51,171 nucleotides of DNA from positions 1-51,171 of the forward strand of contig JARBJD010000440.1 in NCBI GenBank assembly GCA_033064195.1. Reading direction: 5' to 3'. The DNA is from Blattamonas nauphoetae. Lineage: Eukaryota; Preaxostyla; Oxymonadida. The notes beneath the pieces were generated by a model. That model saw only the letters and a program-made list of their open reading frames with translations. It searched no databases and had not been told where the DNA came from. The position numbers and the translations under genes are program-made. Of this stretch, positions 41,358 to 51,171 are shown piece by piece (within the stretch, counting starts at the first letter, position 1; each line of letters starts with the position of its first letter).

Positions 41358-42248
41358 ATGTCGAAGCAGAGTTCCTTTTCAACGATCCTTTCAAAACTTT
41401 CCGAAATCCAAGCGAAAGTCTCGTCAAGTGAAGATATGATTGAGGAATCTCATGAAACTCTGTTGTCACTGTTTCATGATCTTGCCATTCGACCTCCATC
41501 AACTTCAGAAACGAAAACTCGTTTTACAGAATTGATTGACCTTCTCTCGTTCTTTGTGTCGCGATGTCCTTTTGATATCCAGCATCAAATCACTCTCATT
41601 TGGATCAACCTCTCTGTCTCCAAGGAAACTCACATTCTTCTCTCAAACACGACATTTTCTCAACTTGTCATCTCATCCATCATTCCCAATCTATCCGAAC
41701 ATACCACCACTGCGTTTTATTCAATCGTTGTTTCGAGGATGATTGATGCACTCAAACGCCGAATTGATGAATATACTCCTCAATATCGGGAGCGAAAGTC
41801 ACTCATGGATCTGGCTGATGAGCGGGACTCTCCCGTGTCCACAATCTTCTCCTCACCTGCTCTCGTGAAGCACATATGTCTCCTTTTTTCCTCCTCAAGG
41901 TCATTATATGATCAGAATTCGTTAATCTTGTTTCAGCAAAGGATCTGTCAATGCTCACTCTTCTTCCCCAAACTCAATCGATTTCTAGTTGAAAGCACGC
42001 TGACACAGACTATTGTTCGTCTGCCCTCTGATGGTGACAATGATGAACCTGTTCAGTTCACATTCTTTGTGATTCATTCATCGCTTGATTGGATGCTTCG
42101 GAACGACTTCACATTATCTAAAGCAACATGGATGACTGAAATGTGTTCTGAAGGACTCTTTGACCTTTGTGAAGCATGTCTTGTTCGATCATCCGCTTCA
42201 GGACTTCAATCTCGCCGTTTTCACTCAATCCTTGGAGGTTCAGTTTAG
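41358..42248 (+). CDS. Helical hypothetical protein (296 aa), possibly truncated
   Basis: It starts at ATG 41358 (MSKQSSFSTILSKLSEIQAK), 162 bp from and divergent to the receptor-like gene, so the two may share a promoter region. The sequence is helical and Leu/Ile/Ser-rich with an ARM/HEAT-like feel (for example LINLSVSKETHILLSNTTFS and SLFFPKLNRFLVESTL), similar in style to other oxymonad helical-repeat proteins. It stops at 42248, close to the point where sequence of the second receptor-like gene begins, so the 3' end may have been cut off by the rearrangement that brought the two together. Confidence 0.5.
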   Translation: MSKQSSFSTILSKLSEIQAKVSSSEDMIEESHETLLSLFHDLAIRPPSTSETKTRFTELIDLLSFFVSRCPFDIQHQITLIWINLSVSKETHILLSNTTFSQLVISSIIPNLSEHTTTAFYSIVVSRMIDALKRRIDEYTPQYRERKSLMDLADERDSPVSTIFSSPALVKHICLLFSSSRSLYDQNSLILFQQRICQCSLFFPKLNRFLVESTLTQTIVRLPSDGDNDEPVQFTFFVIHSSLDWMLRNDFTLSKATWMTEMCSEGLFDLCEACLVRSSASGLQSRRFHSILGGSV

Positions 42249-42357
42249 AGAAGCGAAAAAAACCAAACCTGTCGCGAATTCCACTTCCTCCCTCTTCCTA
42301 CGTGCGGACAGCTGTATCTCGCTTTGAAGTCCACTCTCGTCATCATCGTTGAAATGG

Positions 42358-45300
42358 ATGGACATCACACTTCTCACCCATTCTGAAGAAGCTGGACAGA
42401 AAAAGAACGAAGGAGGATCACCAAGGCTGGCGATTGTAACAGACAGCATGCTGACAATCTCTGAAAGCAGAATTGATGTGTCACCATGGACAAGTGCGAT
42501 TCTGATTTCTCAATCGAAATTGGAGGAATCAGCAACAGGATCGTCAGTTGTGATTTCGAAGAGCTGGTTGTGGAATGAAGTTGGGTCGATGCGTGGTGTT
42601 GTTGAAACATCTTCATTTCCATCCCTTGGAGGGTCAGTTTCGGTATCGATTGTTGGATGCTCGTTTGACTCTTCTCGGATTCTGGGAAACGACGGGATTG
42701 ACCTCTCACTGACACGAACACCTCGACAGAGAAGCGAAGAAGTGGGAACCATCTCGTCATCGCTGATTCGCTGCTCATTTATGAACATGAGTTCGATTGG
42801 CTTTTCCCACCAGCCACAGCTGTCACATTTGAATCAGAAGATGTTGGGATGTGTTGTGTCACTGACAAGATCGCATCTGTCGGGATCGACGATTCGGGAC
42901 ATGAACACTGGAGGCTCCGTTTTGTGCTCGAATTCCTCCTTCTCCTCCCTCCTCTCCTCCCCCAGCACCGACTCCATCACCAACGAAGACCCATCCATCA
43001 TCCTCGACGGATCCTACACACTTGAATACAACGATGGCACACCCTATTTCTTCGACAACGAAACTCCTCAATCAATCTCCGCCTCCTTCTCTCACTGCCA
43101 CTTCACCGCAGGTGACTATCTCGACCAAGCTCGCCCACTCACCTTTTCCTCCTATCCAGGCATGATCTCCATCCTCTTCTGCTCATTCACCAACATTCAC
43201 CACCCTGAATCATACGGCAGTGGCGGCGCTATGGATGTCGTCATCACCAAGCGGAACGACCACACGTATTTCACTTCCACGTCGTCGAACTTCACAAACT
43301 GTTCGTCCAAGCAACAAGGTGGAGCGATGTATCTTCTGATTGCGGACAATGCTCTCATCAATTCATGCAGCTTCGAGAACTGTTCATCGGGAAAAGCGGG
43401 AGGGCTCGACATTCTTGGAGCCGGTGTAGTCTTCAACGCTGGGAAGCAATTGAAAATCGTTGATTGTGTCTTCGCGGATTGCACAACGACGTCGGAAGCA
43501 GCTGGTGTTTATATTACAGGACCACTCAATCTGGTTGTCGCCGATACAAAGTTTGAACGCTGTGTGAACCTTACTGACAGTTGAGAGATGTCACTTCATC
43601 GAATGCTCCGCTGGACATGCAGGAAGTGCGATTTACGCTCGTGGTCAGACATTCGTCAACGTCTCCAACACTCTCGTGAAGAACTGCCACTCAGGAACGA
43701 CTGGCACAATCTTTATCGTCCAAAATAAAGAAAACGGACATCTTTCGTTCTCCAATGTTTTCTTTGATGGGAATTCAATTGGTAATGACACCACTTTCTT
43801 CACGCAGTACCCAATCAAAGTTAACGGGAACGCAACCAGGTTCACTGATGTGGCAATCACGTGCTTAGCATTCCCTGTCTTGCCCACATACACAGTTGAT
43901 GACTGCTTCACAACAACCCTTCTTGACTCGGTAGGAATGATCGTCAACGGTTCTAAAGACCCATCGACGAGTTTGTACGATACTGAACGTTTTTTGGATG
44001 AAGAATTCGAAAAGGTTGGACCACGTCTGAAAGCGGAACCGACAGCGGGAGTGAATGAGGAGACGGGAAAGATTGAGTTGGAGATGAAGGGGAAGACACC
44101 ACCGATCTCGCAGAAATATGAAGTGGCAGTGACAGGCGCGGATGGAACAGACACAAGATTTAGAATGTTGTTCTCGGATGGGACAGGGACTCTGGTGTCT
44201 GGGTCAGAAGAGAATCTGAAATACAACGCTAGTTACACGATCACATCGATTGTTGGAGTTGATCCTGAACCATCTTCATCTCGGATGACGAATGACATCA
44301 CGATCCCTCGCGCCGCGTGGACCTTCAACCTCGCAGCGACTCCCTCCACCTTCCTCACATTCACCACACCAACACCACCAACTCTCATCGGAGCCAAAGC
44401 TCATCTCGTTTTGCCTGACCAACCACTCGCTGACGTCTCTGTGATGCTGACCAAAGAAGTGAAAGGATTATATCACATTGTTGTGGAGGAGGAAGGGAAA
44501 AACGTGACAATCGCTGTTGAATTCGACGAGTCTTCGCTGATGGGTGACTCGTCGCACTTTGTTGTGGTTGGAGAGGATCGTGTGCTGACACACAACACGA
44601 CATACACGATCAAATCGATTGCTCAATCACCAGGAACAGAGTCACCGTTTGTGTGGATGAACGAGACGATCACATTCCACATCCCAGAATCATCATTTAC
44701 TCCAAGAAAATCGTTGTCGCCACAAATGAAGGCCATGTTGAGCTGGCTGATTCCGCTTGTTGCGTGTCTGTTGATTGCCCTCCTCATCGCCATCGTTGTC
44801 ATTCTCCTCTGCCGACGAAAACAGAAGAAGAATGCCGAACCAGCTCAGACGGAGATGGCAGCACAGGATCAAGTTGAGTTTGACGAAAAGATGGATTTTC
44901 TTGCAGACAACCAGACGAGGGACGTGCTCCACACGGATGGCAGGAGCCACGCGGCCTTCGATTCATCCAGTACGCTCCCCACCAACCTCTGCCAATCATC
45001 TGACGGAGTGAAGTCAATGTCTGAAATGAAAGGAGATCTGGTTGAAGTGATGGCGTGCAACGGAGCGTTCCAAGTGTCGGCTGTTGGTGATTCCACAACG
45101 CTGTATTCGGTGCTGCACAAAGAGAAGAGAGACATTGCGAAGCGAGCTGTGGGGATGCAGCTGGTGAACGGATTGAAGGCAATTCTCGCAAATCGACAAA
45201 CCAGCGATGTAATGACTCGACTGTCTTCGCACTGGATTCTTCTTGACAAAGAAGGAAATGTTCAACTTAAACTCCAAATGAATGCGGCTGAAGCAGAACA

Positions 45301-45739
45301 GGAAGCAGCTCAGACAAAACGACAAGATGGAGGATTGGAAGGGAATGGAACACTCCCAAACAGACCAAACGATATGGAACAAGCAGGAATGGATGGTCTT
45401 CGATGGCGAGCACCTGAAGTGGTTGCTGGTGGAGGGAGTGGTGTTGATGGTCACAAAGCGTCAGTTTTTAGTCTTGGCCTGGTCTTGTGGGAAATTGAGA
45501 CTGGCCAAGTGCCGTTTGGAGAACTGGATGCAGTGAATGCTCAACGCCAGTCAGCAACTGGAATTGGACCAAAAATGGACTCACTTCAAAACGAATCGTT
45601 CATCGCACTGATTCTCCAGTGCGTGTCCGCAAATCCGGAACAACGCCCTTCACTTTCTGAGATTGGTGAGTTCCTCTCTTCTCATCCAGAAGAGTCTCAC
45701 CTGCCATCTCACAACGAAATGAAGGATCAGACACAATAA
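42358..45739 (+). pseudogene. Beta-helix / transmembrane / pseudokinase gene, 5'-truncated and frameshifted paralogue
   Basis: A close paralogue of the gene at 37203-41195 in opposite orientation. Its frame 1 (42358-43584) begins at the equivalent of about residue 115 of the complete protein, so signal peptide and first turns are lost. It stops at TGA 43582-43584, and beta-helix sequence resumes one frame over (CHFIECSAGHAGSAIYARGQ) and runs to TAA 45737-45739. A single frameshift near 43570-43600 explains this. The membrane span (SWLIPLVACLLIALLIAIVV) and pseudokinase (MDGLRWRAPEV, HKASVFSLGLVLWEIE) are intact in sequence and again lack HRD and DFG. Either the gene is dead or the frameshift is a sequencing error, but loss of the signal peptide supports decay. 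Confidence 0.75.
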
Positions 45740-46979
45740 TCAAATCGACGACGCTTCATTCGATCTATCATTGAACCAACCACTCATTAATCGTTTCTTC
45801 ACACCCCAAACACTTTCATTATTGTCTTCATTTGCGATTACCACTTCAGATCGACACCCAATGCACGCCCACCTCACCCCACATTCACCAGACACCTTAC
45901 CTAATCTTTTTTATTACGATCACTTCAACACACCGTTGATCTCATCTCGAGGACAACGTCGACATCTCACTCTCATCACAGTTTTTTTCTTCTCTTGATT
46001 TATCCTTCACACCCACCAAACTCTCGCTGTGCAGTTTCACGTCACACTCAACTATCTCTGCCGATCTTACCCGTCATCGTTCTCTGCTGACCCGTTCATC
46101 GCAGGTTCTACGATGACACTTCGATGCACGACATCACATTCGGAATCAGCGACAATCAAAAATCACCAAACACAAGTTCTTTCCATATTCACCAGTTTTC
46201 ACATGAATGACCCTCTTCCCCTGATCTACCCTACTCTTCATTGCTTTCTTTTGATTTCATTTTCATCGTCACTCGTTCATTTGTCATCTCACATGTCGCT
46301 TCAGACTCTCACTAGCTCCGCTTCCGCTTGCCTATCCCGCTCTCCAATGCGAGAGTGTGGTTGGTTTGTGAAAGCTTTCTCACATTTGGAGCAGCAAGTG
46401 AGACATACTGAGGTTACACAATTCATGGAATTTGGAACTTTCCTGCAAGATGACAAGAAAAATTGCGAACCTTTCTTCCAGCTTCGATTCGTGTCATGTC
46501 ACCACTAGACCATATTAGTCGTCGAGATGTTGAGAATCGTCCGTGAGGAGGACTGGTCATCAGATGTTGATCTCGCGTTTGAATCTGCGTTCGACTGTCA
46601 ACCCGACGGAAATGGTCGTTTCAATGAGATGGACTTTTGCAGAGCGTGCTGACAACGATATTGAACTGTAGTTTGTGGATGACGTGACTCGGTCTCGTAA
46701 CAGGATGTGATGGTGGAAAGAGCAGATCAATCAATCCAATAATAAACAGAGTATCAACAAGTTTCAAACAAAGTTCCAAATTCCCTGAGCCATGTAACCT
46801 CAGTAATCCCGTTTCGTGTCATTTTCAAACATCCACTTTTTTGCTAGAGTGAAAAGTACTGTCAAACGGTGATTGTTGCGGGTGTGTCCATCCGTTTGAC
46901 TCTCCCTCAACTCTTTCTTAATTCTACAATGCGTCACGTTTCATTTTGATGGAAATCGTCGTTGATACGTTTCTCATAA
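45740..46979. other. Intergenic stretch, no convincing gene
   Basis: Pyrimidine-rich on the plus strand with Ser/His/Leu-rich frames of low complexity. One small ORF at 46527-46652 encodes 41 residues with an acidic middle (VREEDWSSDVDLAFESAF), which may be a fragment of a larger gene. A 159-codon frame at 46029-46508 has no recognisable motif. Confidence 0.35.
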
Positions 46980-48077
46980 ATGGATCTATGGTTGGATCTG
47001 ACGAGGACTGAAATGGAAAGTCAATTCCGCACATTGTTGACATCTACCGAATCTAATCCCTCTTTCTCGACCAATTGGACACTCCATGCTGGATGTCAAG
47101 TCGCTGAATTCTTGAATTGTGAGGACTTTTCGAAAATTCGATTCGAAGAGAAATCATCTATTTTCATATCGCTGTTGCAAATAATTCAAGATGGATACTC
47201 TCTTGATGCTGAACTTGAACATAGTGCTATTCTTTTTCTCGAAAGCCTACATCCACGAGTATTAAACGATGACGACTCTTCAGCTCTGATTCTTGAATTG
47301 GTGCCCACAGAAACCAACAGTTGTGATGGTTTTCTTGATAGTATCTGTATTTTATTATCGTATCCTTCCGTGAAATTGGTGAAGGCAGCACTACATCTCA
47401 TTTCTTGGACCATTGACAATTCATCTCTCGAACTCATGATTCACCTCCTAGAATCGGATATAATCTTGAAACTCGAGAATTCTGTTCAACCACATACACT
47501 TAGAATTGAGTCGAATGTATTTGTGCACAGGGATCTCATTGGAATCTTAGCTTCAGAACTGACCATCATGACACCTGAATTCCTCGCTGGATATGTTATC
47601 AATGACGACACATTCCCAAACTATCTTCATTCTCTGCTCTTCCAGAAGGTTCTCCAACCCACATCGAGATATCTTGACCATCTGTGTAAGAATCGCTTTT
47701 CTCTCATGTTTGGAAACCTGCCCTCTGATTTCATGTCGTTTCTGGGGTGTCTTCTTCGAATGAGCCCATTTCACGACGACTCGCTGGAATTTGTGCTGGC
47801 TCATCCGATCGCAGTGACAATTATGAGTTGTTTGTCGTTCTTCGATGACGAGTATCCTGTTTTGGTTGGATTGAGAAGTATTAAGAATGGACAAGAGGAA
47901 TGGAAGAAAGAAAGAGGGATAATCGAGGCAAATGGGAGAAAAATGATGAAAGAATTGATTCAGGAAGGAATTGAGAACGAAGTTGAGACACGAATTCGAA
48001 CAGATAATCGATGGTATGGTGTTGATCTTGTTTCGGAAAGCTCACAAATACTGATTCAACTTGGTCACAATGTCTGA
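46980..48077 (+). CDS. Helical-repeat oxymonad family protein (365 aa)
   Basis: A single exon from ATG 46980 (MDLWLDLTRTEMESQFRTLL) to TGA. It belongs to the large family of oxymonad proteins with recurring segments such as EEKSSIFISLLQIIQDGYSL, FLESLHP, DSICILLSYPSVKLVKAAL, FQKVLQPTSRYLDHLCKNRF, LGCLLRMSPFHDDSLEFVLA and MSCLSFFDDEYPVLVGLRSI. It ends with a charged helix (QEEWKKERGIIEANGRKMMK). The fold is probably ARM/HEAT-like. There is no signal or membrane segment and no enzyme motif. Length and full domain order are typical, so this copy appears intact. The gene at 8231-9388 is a distant relative. Confidence 0.72.
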   Translation: MDLWLDLTRTEMESQFRTLLTSTESNPSFSTNWTLHAGCQVAEFLNCEDFSKIRFEEKSSIFISLLQIIQDGYSLDAELEHSAILFLESLHPRVLNDDDSSALILELVPTETNSCDGFLDSICILLSYPSVKLVKAALHLISWTIDNSSLELMIHLLESDIILKLENSVQPHTLRIESNVFVHRDLIGILASELTIMTPEFLAGYVINDDTFPNYLHSLLFQKVLQPTSRYLDHLCKNRFSLMFGNLPSDFMSFLGCLLRMSPFHDDSLEFVLAHPIAVTIMSCLSFFDDEYPVLVGLRSIKNGQEEWKKERGIIEANGRKMMKELIQEGIENEVETRIRTDNRWYGVDLVSESSQILIQLGHNV

Positions 48078-48748
48078 CAACTTGTGAAAAATCCACCATT
48101 CAAACCACATTCCGAGCGGCGGGACTCAAAGCAAAAACCAACACTGGGAGTGCCGTGTATGACAGAAAACATTGGCTCATCCGATCCTATTAACAAACCG
48201 AGGCTCTACTCAGTGAGAAACGGGTGAGGTGGTTCACCTTGAGAAAGGCCAAGTTAGGGGTCGGCCCAGGAATGAAACCGACAAATCACGAATCACTTGG
48301 GTTAATATTTTTGACATCATAGAAAAGTTCGAGCCTACATCGAAACCAACCGTCGCCATTCTTTTTTCAACTTTTCCTGTCTCTCTCCAACTACTCTTGT
48401 CACACCTCAAATAGCTGCTAATAAGTGTTTTTTTTCAAAATCTTCCCGCCAGAAATCTAATCAGACTGAGAAAAAAACAATTGACGGGATGATCTTATGA
48501 CGGTTGGCGATGTTCTCTCAACTATCGTCCTCACGACACTCGTTTTGTTGTTTGTGAGAAAGTTTTGATGCTGAGAGGAAACGAGAAGGAAATAATCAAG
48601 ATTGAATTAAGATTGTTAGTGATTAAGAGATATGAAAGTGACTTCAAGAATGAGGAATGAAAAATGACTTTGGAGTGTTGTGAAGGAGATTTGTGGTTAG
48701 ATAAGGGACAAAGGTGATGGATGGAGGACAAGGGAAGAAAAAGGAAGT
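48078..48748. other. Intergenic stretch up to the minisatellite, no gene seen
   Basis: Mixed AT-rich DNA. On the minus strand, the unique end of a Pro/Ser repeat frame extends from the minisatellite to a stop at 48644, with FFFPCPPSITFVPYLTTN near the end. Otherwise nothing is recognised. Confidence 0.35.
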
Positions 48749-51171
48749 GCTTGGTGGCGATGGGGAGCGAAGACGAGTGTTTGGTGGCGATGGAGAGCGA
48801 AGTGGAGTGTTTGGTGGCGATGGAGAGCGAAGTGGAGTGTTTGGTGGCGATGGAGAGCGAAGTGGAGTGTTTGGTGGCGATGGGGAGCGAAGTGGAGAGT
48901 TTGGTGGCGATGGGGAGCGAAGAGGAGTGTTTGGTGGCGATGGAGAGCGAAGTGGAGTGTTTGGTGGCGATGGAGAGCAAAGTGGAGTGTTTGGTGGCGA
49001 TGGAGAGCGAAGTGGAGTGTTTGGTGGCGATGGAGAGCGAAGTGGAGTGTTTGGTGGCGATGGAGAGCGAAGTGGAGTGTTTGGTGGCGATGGGGAGCGA
49101 AGAGGAGTGTTTGGTGGCGATGGAGAGCGAAGAGGAGTGTTTGGTGGCGATGGGGAGCGAAGAGGAGTGTTTGGTGGCGATGGAGAGCGAAGAGGAGTGT
49201 TTGGTGGCGATGGGGAGCGAAGTGGAGTGTTTGGTGGCGATGGAGAGCAAAGTGGAGTGTTTGGTGGCGATGGAGAGCGAAGAGTGTTTGGTGGCGATGG
49301 AGAGCGAAGAGGAGTGTTTGGTGGCGATGGGGAGCGAAGTGGAGTGTTTGGTGGCGATGGAGAGCGAAGAGGAGTGTTTGGTGGCGATGGAGAGCGAAGT
49401 GGAGTGTTTGGTGGCGATGGAGAGCGAAGAGGAGTGTTTGCTGGCGATGGAGAGCGAAGTGGAGTGTTTGGTGGCGATGGGGAGCGAAGTGGAGTGTTTG
49501 GTGGCGATGGGGAGCGAAGTGGAGTGTTTGGTGGCGATGGGGAGCGAAGAGTGTTTGGTGGCGATGGAGAGCGAAGTGGAGTGTTTGGTGGCGATGGGGA
49601 GCGAAGTGGAGTGTTTGGTGGCGATGGGGGCGAAGACGAGTGTTTGGTGGCGATGGGGAGCGAAGTGGAGTGTTTGGTGGCGATGGGGAAGAACGAGTGT
49701 TTGGTGGCGATGGGGAGCGAAGTGGAGTGTTTGGTGGCGATGGAGAGCAAAGTGGAGTGTTTGGTGGCGATGGAGAGCGAAGAGGAGTGTTTGGTGGCGA
49801 TGGGGAGCGAAGTGGAGTGTTTGGTGGCGATGGAGAGCGAAGAGGTGTTTGGTGGCGATGGAGAGCGAAGTGGAGTGTTTGGTGGCGATGGGGAGCGAAG
49901 AAGTGTTTGGTGGCGATGGAGGCGAAGAGGTGTTTGGTGGCGATGGGGAGCGAAGTGGAGTGTTTGGTGGCGATGGGGGCGAAGTGGAGTGTTTGGTGGC
50001 GATGGGGAGCGAAGTGGAGTGTTTGGTGGCGATGGAGAGCAAAGTGGAGTGTTTGGTGGCGATGGGGAGCGAAGACGAGTGTTTGGTGGCGATGGGAGCG
50101 AAGTGGAGTGTTTGGTGGCGATGGGGGCAAAGTGGAGTGTTTGGTGGCGATGGAGGCGAAGGGGAGTGTTTGGTGGCGATGGGGAGCGAAGTGGAGTGTT
50201 TGGTGGCGATGGAGGCGAAGAGAGGTGTTTGGTGGCGATGGGGGCGAAGAGGAGTGTTTGGTGGCGATGGAGGCGAAGAGGAGTGTTTGGTGGCGATGGA
50301 GGCGAAGTGGAGTGTTTGGTGGCGATGGGGGCGAAGAGAGTGTTTGGTGGCGATGGAGGCGAAGAGAGTGTTTGGTGGCGATGGGGAGCGAAGTGGAGTG
50401 TTTGGTGGCGATGGAGAGCGAAGTGGAGTGTTTGGTGGCGATGGAGGCGAAGAGGTGTTTGGTGGCGATGGGGGCGAAGTGGAGTGTTTGGTGGCGATGG
50501 AAACAAAGTGGAGTGTTTGGTGGCGATGGAGGCGAAGAGGTGTTTGGTGGCGATGGGGGCGAAGTGGAGTGTTTGGTGGCGATGGAGAGCGAAGGTGTTT
50601 GGTGGCGATGGAGGCGAAGTGGAGTGTTTGGTGGCGATGGGGGCGAAGGTGTTTGGTGGCGATGGAGGCGAAGAGGTGTTTGGTGGCGATGGGGGGCGAA
50701 GTGGAGTGTTTGGTGGCGATGGAGGCGAAGTGGAGTGTTTGGTGGCGATGGAGGCGAAGAGGAGTGTTTGGTGGCGATGGGGAGCGGGGAGTGGGTGTTT
50801 GGTGGCGATGGAGAGCAAAGTGGAGTGTTTGGTGGCGATGGAGGCGAAGGAGTGTTTGGTGGCGATGGGGGCGAAGTGGAGTGTTTGGTGGCGATGGAGG
50901 CGAAGAGGTGTTTGGTGGCGATGGAGGCGAAGTGGGTGTTTGGTGGCGATGGGGGCGAAGTGTTTGGTGGCGATGGAGGCGAGGAGTGTTTGGTGGCGAT
51001 GGGGGCGAAGTGGGTGTTTGGTGGCGATGGGAGGCGAAGAAGAGAGGTGTTTGGTGGCGATGGGGGCAGAAGTGGAGTGTTTGGTGGCGATGAGGGCGAA
51101 GTGGGTGTTTGGTGGCGATGGAGAGTGAAGTGAGGTGTTTGGTGGCGATGGAAGCGAAGTGGAGGTGTTTG
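48749..51171. repeat. Minisatellite array, 30-bp-based units, running off the window
   Basis: Roughly 80-90 units, each starting with the constant core TTTGGTGGCGATGG followed by a variable part (GAGAGCGAAGTGGAGTG-like). Up to about 49620 the units are 30 bp, with a few of 27 bp. Beyond that, 29-, 27-, 25- and 24-bp units are mixed. Common variants are GGA/GGG after the core, GAAGTGG/GAAGAGG, and GCGAA/GCAAA. Because the basic period is a multiple of three and no unit contains a stop, several frames on both strands stay open for hundreds of codons; these are consequences of the repeat. The minus-strand frame of type PSPPNTPLRS is the only one in which the two commonest variants are silent. 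Confidence 0.92.

Noticed and set aside
48714-51133. Several 480-800-codon open frames on both strands over the minisatellite
   Set aside because: They are produced by stop-free repeats with a period divisible by three. They overlap each other in all frames and cannot all be genes; only the minus PSPPNTPLRS frame has any coding argument, and it is weak.
48749-51171. CRISPR-like array
   Set aside because: Units are contiguous variants of one sequence with no unique spacers, in a eukaryotic context.
1-51171. tRNA, rRNA or other structured RNA genes
   Set aside because: I saw no cloverleaf-like A and B box pairs or rRNA-like conserved words when reading; a covariance-model scan would settle this.

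Overview
The window looks like nuclear DNA of a flagellate protist, most probably an oxymonad (Preaxostyla) close to Blattamonas nauphoetae. This rests on recognised protein families and not on a search: the secreted beta-helix/transmembrane/pseudokinase proteins ending in the SLSEIGEFLSSHPE type of motif, and the large helical-repeat family at 8231-9388 and 46980-48077, are typical of oxymonad genomes. The genetic code is standard. Genes are split by very short GT-AG introns (26-45 nt) that can be read directly from the sequence.

Layout. (1) 1 to about 8 kb: the right part of a Polinton/Maverick-like element on the minus strand. It carries a protein-primed DNA polymerase B with an embedded HNH motif and three small genes, each preceded by the same AT-rich box. 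No capsid, integrase, ATPase or protease gene is visible, so the rest would lie left of the window. (2) 8.2-9.7 kb: a three-exon helical-repeat gene with an unresolved 5' end and degenerate upstream exons. (3) 9.9-15.6 kb: a four-exon gene for a large P-loop NTPase of the RHS/Crinkler type; its third intron contains a 421-bp MITE with a 4-bp target duplication. (4) 15.6-22 kb: an unknown gene, a five-exon gene, an intact-looking hAT transposase gene, and a duplicated truncated copy of the five-exon gene upstream of it.

(5) 22.9-36.6 kb is the most unusual part: a tandem array of a giant gene (1,626 aa in copy 1) whose product appears to be a string of divergent ubiquitin-like beta-grasp modules. 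Copy 2 is split by a 2,997-bp Mutator-like element with a perfect 9-bp target duplication, and that element contains a 990-bp foldback element with 280-bp arms and a TA target. Copy 3 is a short 5' remnant. Copies 1 and 2 are mosaics of identical and strongly diverged blocks, which suggests gene conversion.

(6) 37.2-45.7 kb: a head-to-head inverted pair of beta-helix/TM/pseudokinase receptor-like genes. One is complete and one lacks its 5' end and is frameshifted; a small gene lies between them. (7) 47-48 kb: another helical-repeat gene. (8) 48.75 kb to the window end: a minisatellite of 30-bp-based units that runs off the edge.

Overall this is a repeat-rich, transposon-laden accessory region dominated by expanded lineage-specific gene families. 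No operon-like pathway is visible and no tRNA, rRNA or CRISPR feature was found.
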